In this document: in pieces, positions 26,761-35,777 of the stretch
Layout of the letters: every line of letters starts with the position of its first letter
Position numbering within the stretch: position 1 is the stretch's first letter
Assembly (NCBI RefSeq): GCF_904424705.1
Contig: NZ_CAJGBF010000013.1
Coordinates: 45,888 to 109,887 of the forward strand
DNA from: Rossellomorea arthrocnemi
GTDB lineage: Bacteria > Bacillota > Bacilli > Bacillales > Bacillaceae_B
Reading direction: 5' to 3'
Length of the DNA stretch: 64,000 nucleotides
Made by a program: the position numbers and the translations under genes
The notes under the pieces: model-generated
The model's input: only the letters and a program-made list of their open reading frames with translations
Database searches by the model: none
What the model was told of the DNA's origin: nothing

Positions 26761-26988
26761 TTATAATGCGAGAAACAAATCCCACCTAAGTGAATAATAA
26801 ACTGTGCCTATTCCTACGAATACGACGATCAGGCCAATAATATTTTCTAAAAACTTTTCTGGTAACTTAATAAATTTTAGGACCGAATATATTAATGTGG
26901 TCAACGAGATTGTAACTAAAGAAACAATGGCTATATTAATGGCAACTGTTTTTACTGGTTCTGTAATTAATTTACTGAATTCTAACAA
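26761..26988 (-). CDS. Small two-helix membrane protein
   Basis: A 75-residue protein from a TTG start (26988) with GGAGGG seven bases upstream. Two hydrophobic segments (AINIAIVSLVTISLTTLIYSV and NIIGLIVVFVGIGTVYYSL) flank a short polar loop. Terminator follows. No family recognised. Confidence 0.65.
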   Translation of the reverse strand: MLEFSKLITEPVKTVAINIAIVSLVTISLTTLIYSVLKFIKLPEKFLENIIGLIVVFVGIGTVYYSLRWDLFLAL

Positions 26989-27253
26989 AATAGACCCTCC
27001 TGATTTGATTCAAAACAGCGTGTTCCGCTGAATATGTAGTATCAAGAAGACTATTATACTAGAAATTACACAATTTTAATAGTGGTAGCTTAGAGTAATT
27101 CACCCTTTTAGAGGTAAGGAGTTTCCCTTAACCGCCAAACGTAATTTGTATTTAATAGAAATTTAGAAAGGTATATACTATACATACAACTACAAAAGAT
27201 GGTATATGTACGTAGCAATGAAATTCAGCTCCAATAAGGAGGTACATTCACGG

Positions 27254-27871
27254 ATGAAGAAATGGCTGATGATGAAGATAGATCAACAGTATAAAACACC
27301 TAAAGGACTGGTCGGGATATACTTTGGAGAAAAAATGGCCCTCCAACATAAAATTGAAACGATGTGGACATTGAAACTGCTCGACCTGAAGGAAAACGAT
27401 CTTGCTCTGGAACTTGGATGCGGAGCCGGTTATGCCATAAAAAAGGCTATATGTGATTCAGCTGTTCAAAAAGTAGTAGGGCTGGATTTATCGAAGACTG
27501 CTCTAATCTCTGCACGCAATCGAAATAGATCAAATATCAAGAGTGGCCGTGCCGAATTTGTTCAGGGAAATGTAGTCAATCTGCCCTTTCAAGACAACAT
27601 GTTTTCAAAAGTATTCAGCATCCAGTCAATTTATTTTTGGGACACTTTGCAAGAAACGGTTATGGAAATTTATCGTGTCTTAAAGGAGAAGGGCTCAATC
27701 GTGATCACTCTAAGCGATGGGAAAGACGGAAACTCATGGACCGGTATACAGGCCATGTTATCTGAAGAACTGATTCCTATAATGAAGTGCATTGGATTTT
27801 TAAACATTGAAATGAAACAAGGGCCCTCATCGAGAGGCTATCATACTGTGGTGGTGATGGGAGACAAATAA
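27254..27871 (+). CDS. SAM-dependent methyltransferase (UbiE/Methyltransf_11 type)
   Basis: A 205-residue class I methyltransferase: motif I ALELGCGAGYAIK, acidic residue VVGLDLS, motif II-like FVQGNVVNLPFQDNMFSKVFS, and post-motif EIYRVLKEKGSIVITL. The frame is open from 27206; I prefer ATG 27254, which has AAGGAGG 11 bases upstream, though the spacing is long. Substrate unknown. It stands alone before a repeat-filled spacer. Confidence 0.78.
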   Translation: MKKWLMMKIDQQYKTPKGLVGIYFGEKMALQHKIETMWTLKLLDLKENDLALELGCGAGYAIKKAICDSAVQKVVGLDLSKTALISARNRNRSNIKSGRAEFVQGNVVNLPFQDNMFSKVFSIQSIYFWDTLQETVMEIYRVLKEKGSIVITLSDGKDGNSWTGIQAMLSEELIPIMKCIGFLNIEMKQGPSSRGYHTVVVMGDK

Positions 27872-28023
27872 TTGGGAGGACTCTCCGGCTAAAGGGAGCT
27901 TCTTATTTTATTGGGACATGTGGATGATAAATCAAACGGTTGGAAATGTGCCGGATCTCAAACATCAGTACCTTTCCCACCATGGGACCGTAAATATTCT
28001 TAATCATTATTGTTATTTTTAAA

Positions 28024-28177
28024 GACTCTTTTCGCAAAGTTTGTGGTTATGATTACATATACAGTATTTTGCACATGCTCTGACATTGGGTATGTGCTGC
28101 AGGGTGAGTGGGACCTGCTCCGCTTTCCACGGAAGGACGGTCGGCCGAGCCTCCTCAGCTTCGCTTCCGGGGTAAGC
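28024..28177. repeat. Dispersed repeat element, copy A
   Basis: From CTCTTTTCGCAAAG at 28026 through CTCCGCTTTCCACGG and TTCGCTTCCGGGGT at about 28172, this segment aligns along its whole length with 45165-45310. No gene is encoded. Together with the tandem repeats that follow it is bounded by imperfect terminal inverted words, GACTCTTTTCGCA (28024-28036) and the complement of GGCTGTTTTCGTA (28484-28496), as expected of a nonautonomous mobile element (inference). Confidence 0.75.
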
Positions 28178-28424
28178 CCGAAAAGCGGAAGCTGCTTGCT
28201 CAGCCCCGACAAGCATAAGATGAAGGGGCTAAGAAGGCGTTCTTCGCCTTCTTGGACCATTTAGCTTATGACCTCGAGGGGCTAAGGCGCTGGAGCTGGA
28301 CAGTCCGAAAAGCGGAAGCGGCTTGCTCAAGCCCCGCCAAACATAAGATGAAGGGGCCTAAGAAGGCTCTCTTTTCCCTTCTTGGAGCATTTGGCTTATA
28401 ACCTCAAGGGGCCGGGGCACAGGG
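28178..28424. repeat. Two tandem copies of a 127-bp GC-rich structured repeat
   Basis: CCGAAAAGCGGAAGC begins at 28178 and again at 28305. Each unit continues with GCTTGCTCA, GCCCCG, an ATAAGATGAAGGGGC stem partner, AAGAAGG...CCTTCTTGG and GGCTTAT/AGCTTATG with ACCTC. Nested complementary arms (GCCCC/GGGGC, AGCATAAG/CTTATG, GAAGG/CCTTC) would form long hairpins. The stretch is much more GC-rich than its surroundings. Confidence 0.85.
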
Positions 28425-28532
28425 AAAGCGAGGATCTCTCGCTGTAATCAACCACTACACGCTTCTTCAAAAGCAACAGTATATACGAAAACAGCCATTT
28501 TAATAGATTTGTAAAACGCACATTCTCCATTC

Positions 28533-29207
28533 TTACTCTGGTTGTTTGTGTGTCCTAATAAACCGTGTTAAATCAGCCAAATCATCAATCACAGCATCTG
28601 CATGCTTTGCATCTCTCCATTGAGGATCTCTTTTCCAAACCCCCTTCATCCCTATCTTTTGGGCACCGTACACATCATACTCAGGGTGATCCCCAACAAA
28701 GATGCACTCTTGAGGTTCTACATCTAATCTTTTTGTCGCACGCCCGAATATTTCAGGGTCAGGCTTTTTCAGTCCTTCCCACTCAGAAATTAGAATTTCA
28801 TGAAAGTAATGTTCAATTTCAAGTGCCAGGATATTGTCCATTTGAAATCGGCCAAAACCGTTCGTAATCATACCCAATTTTAACCCTGCCACCTTTAATT
28901 CACCCAGCATATTATGTAAATGGAGAAAAGGTACACAACTGTGTTTAAATTGACTAACATAATCCTCAAGCAGTTCTTTCCAAGTTAATTCAGAAATCAT
29001 AAATTCTTCAATCAGTTGCTTGTAAACTCTGTCTTTCCACACGGAACCCCTCTGATCTAATTCAATGAATCTCGAAATGTATAAATCTTTAGGAATATGG
29101 TGCAGCGAAGGGTAGAGTCGTTCATATTGGTTGGTAATGAATGCATGGACAGATGCATCCCTGTTTAATAGGGTTCCATCAAGGTCGAATAGCGCAGCTT
29201 TGATCAT
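28533..29207 (-). CDS. HAD-superfamily hydrolase
   Basis: A 224-residue haloacid-dehalogenase-like phosphatase. Motif I is ALFDLDGTLLN, motif II LGMITNG, motif III KKPDPEIFGRA and motif IV IFVGDHPEYDVYGA, with a helical cap between I and II. ATG 29207 has GGAG 8 bases away; a GTG at 29216 is the alternative. The 31 bp gap to the next upstream gene and same strand suggest an operon with the methyltransferase. Likely acts on a small phosphorylated metabolite. Confidence 0.87.
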   Translation of the reverse strand: MIKAALFDLDGTLLNRDASVHAFITNQYERLYPSLHHIPKDLYISRFIELDQRGSVWKDRVYKQLIEEFMISELTWKELLEDYVSQFKHSCVPFLHLHNMLGELKVAGLKLGMITNGFGRFQMDNILALEIEHYFHEILISEWEGLKKPDPEIFGRATKRLDVEPQECIFVGDHPEYDVYGAQKIGMKGVWKRDPQWRDAKHADAVIDDLADLTRFIRTHKQPE

Positions 29208-29237
29208 AAAATGCACTCTCCTATTTTACTGAGTTTT

Positions 29238-29975
29238 TCACTTTCGACATTTCACAATCAGAGTCGTAGGTATATAACTCGCTTTTTCAAAGGAATACCA
29301 CCTTTTAGAGTGCCTATTGACATCCTCTTCAGTTAATCGCACCTCTTCGACCACCTGTTCAATCAAGAAACCATTTTTGATGAGCGTATTCAAATAGGTG
29401 CTGACTTTGAACTGCTGCATGATGGCAGGTTGATTCCACGCCTCATGATGATACGGTCCTTCTTTATGATAGGGTTTGTCGAGAATGAGGGTTTCACCGG
29501 TTTGTTGTATCCGATTGTAGAACGGGTGCTCCCAGCTGAATACGAAGATCCCCCCAGGTTTAAGGTATGAAAATATATTGGCAAGCGTTTGATCGAGGTT
29601 GGTCGTCCAACCCAGGGCATAAATCGAATAGACGATATCAAAAAAATTCTTTGGTATTCCCGGATTCTCTTCCATAGGTGCTTCAAATAATATGACATCA
29701 TCGTTAGAAAGTAATTGCCCAGAAGCCTGGATTTGACTGTGGGAAAGATCTAATCCCCATAGCTCGCTTGCCTGATTATTTTTCATATATTTGAGTGAAT
29801 GACCACTTCCACAGCCGATGTCTAATACTTTTTTACCCCTAACTTCTCCCAGAAGCTGTAATTCGTCTTCGGTAGGGGCAAGCGGCCCATATTCAGGGAG
29901 AGGGTTTCTACCGTAGAAACGGGGTGCAGCATCATCCCAGCTTTGTTTATTGGTTGATAGTGACGCATTATTCAA
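29238..29975 (-). CDS. SAM-dependent methyltransferase
   Basis: A 245-residue class I methyltransferase with motif I KVLDIGCGSGHSLKYM, acidic LWGLDLS, FDIVYSIYALGWT and LKPGGIFVFSWEHP. The start is TTG with AGGAGG 8 bases upstream. The N terminus (WDDAAPRFYGRNPLPEYGP) is typical of a group found near antibiotic or stress genes in bacilli. Substrate unknown. The downstream HAD gene is 31 bp away. Confidence 0.85.
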   Translation of the reverse strand: MNNASLSTNKQSWDDAAPRFYGRNPLPEYGPLAPTEDELQLLGEVRGKKVLDIGCGSGHSLKYMKNNQASELWGLDLSHSQIQASGQLLSNDDVILFEAPMEENPGIPKNFFDIVYSIYALGWTTNLDQTLANIFSYLKPGGIFVFSWEHPFYNRIQQTGETLILDKPYHKEGPYHHEAWNQPAIMQQFKVSTYLNTLIKNGFLIEQVVEEVRLTEEDVNRHSKRWYSFEKASYIPTTLIVKCRK

Positions 29976-30080
29976 TCTGCCTTCCTCCTATTAACATAAA
30001 TTTGTTAATCAACGAAAATCTGATTTTATCAACGGAAACTATATCACGATTCCCCTTCACCACCAATGTATATAAATCAC

Positions 30081-30575
30081 TTATGTATGCACTGTTCGAG
30101 CAACAGAAAGAATCTCCTCGTACACACCATTCCATTCAAGATAATAATCTGCCACATAAACTGGATCGATCCAGCATCGTTCCACGGATTCATAATCTGC
30201 TCCGAATGTATATACTTCTTCAACGTTCATTGCATAAAAAAGCTGAAAACCTACTTTCGGATAGGGGCTTTGTTCGTTCCAATGGGGATTACTCTGGTGA
30301 TCTACGACCAGGTAACCTAAAAGGTGGGAAGAGCCGGAAACATACGCCTCCTCCATTACTTCCCTCTTCAAGCATTCTTGGGGGGACTCACCTTCTTCCA
30401 AGTGGCCTCCCGGAAAATCCCAGCCTCTTTTAAGGAGATTCACCAAAAGCAGTTTTCCCTCTTTAAAACAGAAACCATGCACACTGGTGACTCGAGATGT
30501 GTCAGGGAGTACAGAATCCGGCCTCCATGTCAATTTCACTTTGGATTTCCCCCATAATACATATGTAGAATTCAT
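30081..30575 (-). CDS. Nudix hydrolase
   Basis: A 164-residue nucleoside-diphosphate-linked pyrophosphohydrolase. The Nudix box reads GGHLEEGESPQECLKREVMEEAYV with the metal-binding REVMEEA, the last position of the consensus being Tyr instead of Gly. ATG 30575 follows GGAGGGAA at a good distance; an in-frame start at 30614 is less likely. Substrate cannot be inferred. Confidence 0.85.
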   Translation of the reverse strand: MNSTYVLWGKSKVKLTWRPDSVLPDTSRVTSVHGFCFKEGKLLLVNLLKRGWDFPGGHLEEGESPQECLKREVMEEAYVSGSSHLLGYLVVDHQSNPHWNEQSPYPKVGFQLFYAMNVEEVYTFGADYESVERCWIDPVYVADYYLEWNGVYEEILSVARTVHT

Positions 30576-30824
30576 CATTTCCCTCCAATAATTTACACTA
30601 TTCCATATATTCACTATCTTATCGTATCTTAGAATAAAATGGAAAGAGTGAAACTGTTGAGCCCAGTATGTGTGGGAACCTTGTACATTTGAGGATATGA
30701 ATGGATATTTTGGGACGAGAGAATTGCTAAAAATTATTTAGGATAAAGTCATTGCAGGGGAACGGGTCGAAAGTGAATAATACCTTTTAGCAGAGAGAGA
30801 TAACCTGGCTAAAGGGAAGTTTGG

Positions 30825-31010
30825 TCAGTATTCACTCTTTTTTTCTTTTGTCGGTATCTTGTGTAGTAGAATCCCGGTACCGATTGTTATCAGCGTTAAA
30901 AGAAAAGCACTAAAAATTGGGTTTAGGCTGTAGTCCTGTTCAAAACCATCTAATATACATGAATAAATACCTGCCATTATTCCAGTTAAGATAAGCGTGT
31001 TTATTCGCAA
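30825..31010 (-). CDS. Small two-helix membrane protein
   Basis: A 61-residue protein with a TTG start and AAAGGGG 8 bases upstream, inside the end of the previous gene. Segments LILTGIMAGIYSCILDG and IFSAFLLTLITIGTGILLH span the membrane; the tail is basic. It follows the 60-residue gene by three bases, suggesting translational coupling. Confidence 0.6.
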   Translation of the reverse strand: MRINTLILTGIMAGIYSCILDGFEQDYSLNPIFSAFLLTLITIGTGILLHKIPTKEKKSEY

Positions 31011-31013
31011 CGA

Positions 31014-31196
31014 TCATACCCCTTTCTTTATGTAAAGCTCTTTTCGGATAGATTGTTGTTTTTGAACAATTTGTTGCTTGAGCTCTATCACCCGGTGTTG
31101 GGTGGATGAAAAGGGGGACTGCTTTTCTTCAGCTAAAACGAACGGGGTATCGGCACGCCAGATCCCATCCGGTGTATACGCAGTGCCCCTCGCCAT
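31014..31196 (-). CDS. 60-residue protein of unknown function
   Basis: The product (MARGTAYTPDGIWRADTP... ending IRKELYIKKGV) looks like real coding sequence: an ordered N-terminal region and a helical Gln/Lys-rich C terminus. The ribosome site is weak. It directly precedes a well-spaced membrane-protein start, which supports a two-gene unit. No family is recognised with confidence. Confidence 0.5.
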   Translation of the reverse strand: MARGTAYTPDGIWRADTPFVLAEEKQSPFSSTQHRVIELKQQIVQKQQSIRKELYIKKGV

Positions 31197-31350
31197 TTAC
31201 AGAACTCACTAGGGACAAGAGGTGATGGAAAGCGCAGAACGTTGATCACTCAACATTTAGAAAGAAGCTAGTGTTAAAAAGCAAGGTATTAATATATGTC
31301 TATTTCAGACCCATACGCTTGGAAATCAACTAGCACTCACTAATTAAAAA

Positions 31351-31376
31351 ACAACAAAGTTTGCGAAAACAGCCTT
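31351..31376. repeat. Remnant terminus of the dispersed repeat
   Basis: The complement reads AAGGCTGTTTTCGCAAACTT, matching the outer end of the element at 28024-28496. No matching partner end was found nearby. A further match, GGCTTTTTCGTAAACTTTTG, lies at 49975-49994. Confidence 0.55.
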
Positions 31377-31391
31377 ATGTAATGAATAGTA

Positions 31392-31844
31392 CTAGTTGAT
31401 GTCCCCCAGGTAAACCCTGGAACTCTTATGAACTAAATATGATGCTATTTCTTTAGGGTAGAATCTATACTCCTTCAGCTCATTCAAATCAATCCACTCC
31501 ACACCGACTTGATGACTATCAGGGTTTGTGGGAGTCTGTTGAACGGTCCATTCATGGAGTAACGTACATGTAAAATAAAACTCCACTTGATGTAAGTCTG
31601 AATCAAAAACTGCATGTTCATGGTTCTTCCCAATATACTCCCTTACATGTATTAGTTCTCCTATTGACACTTCACACCCAAGTTCTTCGATGCATTCTCT
31701 TTTTAAAGCAGCATGAAGTGTCTCGCCTCGCTCCTGGCCACCCCCGGGAAAAAGGTAGAAAAAACTTTCCTCGTCTTTGTTTTTAGTCAGAAGTATTTTG
31801 TTATCTCTTATAATGACGGCTTTTGCAGAGTTACGAATGGTCAT
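31392..31844 (-). CDS. Nudix hydrolase
   Basis: A 150-residue Nudix protein with the box GGGQERGETLHAALKRECIEELG, complete with the REXXEE-type metal site (RECIEE). The second strand SAKAVIIRDNKILLTKNKD is typical. ATG 31844 is favoured, with GAAGGG about 10 bases upstream; a TTG two codons earlier is possible. Monocistronic. Confidence 0.85.
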   Translation of the reverse strand: MTIRNSAKAVIIRDNKILLTKNKDEESFFYLFPGGGQERGETLHAALKRECIEELGCEVSIGELIHVREYIGKNHEHAVFDSDLHQVEFYFTCTLLHEWTVQQTPTNPDSHQVGVEWIDLNELKEYRFYPKEIASYLVHKSSRVYLGDIN

Positions 31845-32047
31845 CGGCAAATTTCCCTTCTAATTATCTTAAGCTTTCATATGTATAGAACATGCTTTTT
31901 GTATTTGGTAGATTAGTATGCACATAATAACATTCAATATTTATCGTGAATAATCCTGCTAAAGTTTCATGAGGAGGAAAAGAAGGTTTGTTTCAGACAT
32001 CTTAGTAATTTTTTGATATCCCCATTCAACAAGAAAGGATGATTTAT

Positions 32048-33103
32048 TTGATCGATCTTACTATGGTTGAAAAAATAGTAGCAACCCTGCGTGAAAAACA
32101 CGGGCTCCCCGGCATATCTGTGTGCCTGACTGATTTGAATGGGGAAAACTTTATTACGTCAGCAGGGGTTCAAACATTTAATCAGGATACATTATTAGAT
32201 CCCTCTGATCATCAACGTGTTGGAAGTATTACAAAAATAGTGACTAGCACGCTGATTTTGAAACTCCAAGAAAAAGGTCTCCTTTCACTTGAACAATCCG
32301 TTGAATCCATCTTACCCGGTATCCTGAAAGATGGCAGCCGGATTTCAGTCCGTCAATTGCTTCAGCATAGAAGTGGTTTGAAGGACTATATTTGGATGGA
32401 TATTGCAGGCACTAAATGTATCGAGCATGCGGTTTCAAGTATACAAGATCTTTTCCCCCCTCAAAGTCTTATAAGACTTATCGCCAACCAAGAGCTGGAA
32501 TTTGAACCCGGAACTGAATACAAGTACTCTAATACTGGTTATATTCTGCTAGGAATGATCGTGGAAAAATGTTCAGGAGAAAAGTTTGAAGATGCAGTCG
32601 ATCAATGGATCATCCAACCACTTCATCTGGAGAGGACATACTTTCCCTCTAAGAATCATATAAGGCTCCCATTTGCCACAGGTCATTCACAAGCTACACC
32701 GGACTTGTCAGACATTTCAGATGAGAAATCAGAATTAACTGAACTCAACGTTTCGATTATGTGGACTGCGGGGGCTCTCATTTCCAATCCGGCAGAAATC
32801 CAAAAAATAATGAAGGCACTCTTCAGCAATCTTCTATTATCCCAGGTATCACTGGAACAAATGCTGGATTTCCATGAAACTGATATTCCGAACCAATTCT
32901 ACGGTTTGGGTCTATACAAGTATACGTTTGATAACGGAATGCAAGCATATGGTCACCATGGAGGGGTCCATGGATATGAATCCTTGACTCTGTATTACCC
33001 AGATCATGAAATATTCACAACGGTTATCGTGAATCAGATGCCTGTTGGAGTTATGTCACTTGCATATCAGCTGTATCAGGAAGTTTTTAAAAAAGAGTTG
33101 TAA
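32048..33103 (+). CDS. Class C beta-lactamase-family serine hydrolase
   Basis: A cytoplasmic-looking 351-residue hydrolase of the AmpC/penicillin-binding-protein fold. The nucleophile motif is GSITKIV (Ser60, Lys63 from this start), the YxN motif is YKYSNTGY and the third motif is HHGGVHGYES. There is no signal peptide. I prefer TTG 32048, which has AAAGG 8 bases upstream, over ATG 32039, which overlaps that site. Such proteins are esterases, D-aminopeptidases or similar; lactamase activity is not implied. Terminator follows. Confidence 0.85.
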   Translation: MIDLTMVEKIVATLREKHGLPGISVCLTDLNGENFITSAGVQTFNQDTLLDPSDHQRVGSITKIVTSTLILKLQEKGLLSLEQSVESILPGILKDGSRISVRQLLQHRSGLKDYIWMDIAGTKCIEHAVSSIQDLFPPQSLIRLIANQELEFEPGTEYKYSNTGYILLGMIVEKCSGEKFEDAVDQWIIQPLHLERTYFPSKNHIRLPFATGHSQATPDLSDISDEKSELTELNVSIMWTAGALISNPAEIQKIMKALFSNLLLSQVSLEQMLDFHETDIPNQFYGLGLYKYTFDNGMQAYGHHGGVHGYESLTLYYPDHEIFTTVIVNQMPVGVMSLAYQLYQEVFKKEL

Positions 33104-33117
33104 GTGTTGTTAAGTAG

Positions 33118-33143
33118 AAAACGCTCATCTGGGAGCGTTTTTC
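33118..33143 (+). terminator. Terminator of the serine hydrolase gene
   Basis: AAACGCTC pairs with GAGCGTTT around ATCTGG and is followed by TTCTT. Confidence 0.85.
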
Positions 33144-33263
33144 TTCTGCCCAGTTGTTGGTTTGATACGCTCTCTCTTAGACACTTTTTACACATATTAC
33201 CCCTCTAAGAATCACTTCTTGGTAATTCTATAATCTAATTAACATAATATTATTATGATTTTC

Positions 33264-33971
33264 TTACTTTGTATTAAGTTTTTGGAGTTCATTCACTGTT
33301 ACGAAAGAGTATCCCTCTTTTGTTAATGCTGCCAGGATTTCCTCAAGAACTTGTATTTCGTCCACACTTTTGTCATACATAGGATGTAATAAAATAATAG
33401 AACCAGGCTTTGCATTTTCTTTTACTACGGCTAGTTTCTTAGATGGGTCATTCGTAACGCTATCAGGTTCTATGCTCCACATAATCGTTTCTCTATCGTT
33501 TTTGTGTAAGTAATATGGAAGTCCGATCAGTTTTTTCCCATTTGGCGGGCGAAAATCGATCTCACCGTCGTATCCAGTTTCCTTAATGAGTTCATCCGTA
33601 TTTTCAATTTCTTTTTTTATGTAGGTGCTGGATTTAAAGATCATTCGATTATGAGTATAAGTATGATTTCCTATCTGGTGCCCTTTCTCTACTATTTTCT
33701 TTGCTTCTTCAGGAGATCGTTCGATTTCTTCACCAATCAGAAAAAATGTGGCTTTGACTTTGTACTTGTCTAATAAGGAAAGAATTTTTCCGGTATTCTC
33801 TGTCGGTCCGTCGTCAAAGGTCAGGGCTACTACCTTCTTATCCGTATTAACCTCTGAAGTAAGGTTTCCAAATACCTGAAAAGTTCTTGCATTCATCCAC
33901 TTATATGTACCATATAATAGTAGAAATAAAACCATAATCATAGTCATCATGCGGGTTATATACGTTTTCAT
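33264..33971 (-). CDS. Polysaccharide deacetylase, membrane-anchored
   Basis: A 235-residue NodB-domain enzyme that removes acetyl groups from a polymer such as peptidoglycan or chitin-like glycan outside the cell. An N-terminal membrane anchor (MMTMIMVLFLLLYGTY) precedes the catalytic domain: VALTFDDGPTENT (catalytic Asp and metal Asp), HQIGNHTYTHNRM (metal His pair), DFRPPNG and IILLHPMYD. GAGGAGG precedes the start; ATG 33971 fits better than the GTG before it. PdaA/PdaB-like roles in cortex or wall are possible. Confidence 0.9.
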   Translation of the reverse strand: MKTYITRMMTMIMVLFLLLYGTYKWMNARTFQVFGNLTSEVNTDKKVVALTFDDGPTENTGKILSLLDKYKVKATFFLIGEEIERSPEEAKKIVEKGHQIGNHTYTHNRMIFKSSTYIKKEIENTDELIKETGYDGEIDFRPPNGKKLIGLPYYLHKNDRETIMWSIEPDSVTNDPSKKLAVVKENAKPGSIILLHPMYDKSVDEIQVLEEILAALTKEGYSFVTVNELQKLNTK

Positions 33972-34076
33972 CACTGCCTCCTCTAGTCTTTTATTAACAA
34001 TAGTATAGCAATTTTAGAGAAGGCGTAAATGGTCTGCTGCTAATTAATAACGATAAAAAAAGAATAAATCCATGAC

Positions 34077-34364
34077 TTAGTCCTTCTTTTTCTTAATTTG
34101 TTCCCGGATATTCTCTAATTCTTCAAAGGAAAGCATGTTCAATGACGCTTTTATCTCATCTTCAATCTTCTTTTTGTTTTTCTCCTGATAGTTTTTCCAC
34201 CAATCCCGGAGGTTTTCCGTATTCGCAAGAAGATATTCAATATCGATCTCCTCAATTTCATCATCGGATAAGTAGTGAAGGACAGCAGCTAGCATCTTTT
34301 CCAGCTTTTCATTGGTTTCATTTTCTTGTATCAGTTCATCCGAGTTATCTTTTCTCATCGGCAT
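34077..34364 (-). CDS. Acidic coiled-coil-like small protein
   Basis: A 95-residue, highly charged, helix-rich protein (NEKLEKMLAAVLHYLSDDEIEEID, KKIEDEIKASLNMLSFEELENIREQIKKKK). AGGGGGG lies just upstream of the ATG. It is divergent from the sigma-factor gene at 34629. No family is recognised; a protein-interaction role next to a sigma factor is only a guess. Confidence 0.6.
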   Translation of the reverse strand: MPMRKDNSDELIQENETNEKLEKMLAAVLHYLSDDEIEEIDIEYLLANTENLRDWWKNYQEKNKKKIEDEIKASLNMLSFEELENIREQIKKKKD

Positions 34365-34628
34365 ATTTTGCCCCCCTATTTATGGTTGGTCTTATTAGTA
34401 TTGACGAGAAGTTTGAGATGTTAAACACTTGTAGTACACAAGGTTCGATGTAAATCTAGGTAAATCAATCCCTTCTTTATTAATAAAGGAAAAAATTCCT
34501 AAGAAATAGCTCTAAGTTTCTTTCATTAATACAGGTACTACCCTTTTTTGTCCGGATACCATTTTCTTTGTAAGGTTAAGTTACCTGGGAATATAAAGAA
34601 CGGCGCGCCGGTCAGAAGGAATCTGAAT

Positions 34629-35117
34629 TTGGAGAAATTTGAAGAACTTCAAATGCAATATGACCGTATGATTCATAAAATTATTCATTCGTTGCACATT
34701 TACAAAAACAAACACGAATACTATCAGACCGGCCTCATTGCCCTTTGGGAGGCTCATCAAAATTTCGATCCTGAAAAAGGGGCTTTTCCCGCCTATGCTT
34801 ACTCATTTGTTCGTGGCAGAATATTATCTCAATTAACAACAGAAAGCCGGAATGCAGAAAAAAGTATTTTTAAAGAGACGGAGTTTTTTGATTTGATTGA
34901 AGATGAAAAGGTAAGCGATGGATTGGCAGAAGAATTGTTGTTCAGTTATTGTAAAGACTTAACCCCCAACCAGAGAAAATGGGTAATGTATACATGTCTG
35001 CACATGCTGACGGTCAGTGAAATCGCAGAGGTGGAGAAGGTTTCTATCTCCGCTGTAAAAAAGTGGAGAAAAGGAGCGAAGGAAAAGGTTCAGGGAATGT
35101 TGAACATTAAAGGATAA
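34629..35117 (+). CDS. Sigma-70 family (ECF-like) RNA polymerase sigma factor
   Basis: A 162-residue sigma factor with region 2 (YQTGLIALWEAHQNFDPEKGAFPAYAYSFVRGRIL) and a C-terminal region 4 helix-turn-helix (MLTVSEIAEVEKVSISAVKKWRKGAKEKVQ). There is no transmembrane anti-sigma gene nearby. The TTG at 34629 with AAGGA seven bases upstream is the likely start; the frame is open to 34548 without a ribosome site. Target promoters are unknown. A bidirectional terminator follows. Confidence 0.82.
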   Translation: MEKFEELQMQYDRMIHKIIHSLHIYKNKHEYYQTGLIALWEAHQNFDPEKGAFPAYAYSFVRGRILSQLTTESRNAEKSIFKETEFFDLIEDEKVSDGLAEELLFSYCKDLTPNQRKWVMYTCLHMLTVSEIAEVEKVSISAVKKWRKGAKEKVQGMLNIKG

Positions 35118-35156
35118 AGGATGGGACGCTTTCGTTAAATAGAAATCCCAATTCGA

Positions 35157-35186
35157 AAAGACCAAGTTAAAGAAACTTGGTCTTTT
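35157..35186. terminator. Bidirectional terminator
   Basis: AAAGACCAAGTT pairs with AACTTGGTCTTT with a four-base loop, between convergent genes. Confidence 0.88.
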
Positions 35187-35193
35187 CGTTCAT

Positions 35194-35652
35194 CTAATTA
35201 AAATTAACTTCTTTCACTACGGCCATTTCCTTGCCGAATCGGTTCCCATGATCAACAAATCCTAAACTCGCATATAAGTAATGTGCACCATGATTTTCGG
35301 GATGATATCCTACTACGATTCTATTTATATCAAGGGTTTTAACCATTTGTGTTATCATTTGTTCTGTGGCGGCTTTTCCGATTCCTTTCCCTTGATAGCG
35401 TTTATCCACCATAATCCGGTATACCCAATATCCATCCAGTTCTTCAGGTACAGAGTTGTACATTAAGAATCCTACCACTTTATCTTCAAAATAAATGGCA
35501 AATGGTTTTAATGTCGGCTCAAATTTGGATTGAGCAATTGAAATGGCATTTGGCTCAATAAATTCCTGTTGTTCCAGAGAGAGCTCCAGCTGACAGCATT
35601 CGTACCAATTTTCTTCATTTAATTCTGCGATTACCACTTTGTTCTCTTTCAA
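35194..35652 (-). CDS. GNAT acetyltransferase (spermidine-acetyltransferase-like)
   Basis: A 152-residue single GNAT domain with acetyl-CoA motif MVDKRYQGKGIGKAATEQM and the C-terminal NHGAHYLYASLGFVDHGNRF. The overall pattern, including DKVVGFLMY, resembles Bacillus BltD/PaiA polyamine acetyltransferases, but the substrate is not proven. Monocistronic. Confidence 0.82.
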   Translation of the reverse strand: MKENKVVIAELNEENWYECCQLELSLEQQEFIEPNAISIAQSKFEPTLKPFAIYFEDKVVGFLMYNSVPEELDGYWVYRIMVDKRYQGKGIGKAATEQMITQMVKTLDINRIVVGYHPENHGAHYLYASLGFVDHGNRFGKEMAVVKEVNFN

Positions 35653-35777
35653 TCTTTTTCCCCTTTCAAAAAACCTTAGTAATTCAAGATATCAATTTTC
35701 AGACCATTAGATCATACCATCATTTTCAAATAGGGATAATCTTTTTATTATTTCTCAATATATTTGTTGACTCAATA

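Noticed and set aside
28000..28264. Several 65-86 codon frames on both strands
   Set aside because: They lie inside the dispersed repeat and the structured tandem units and are a by-product of its GC-rich composition.
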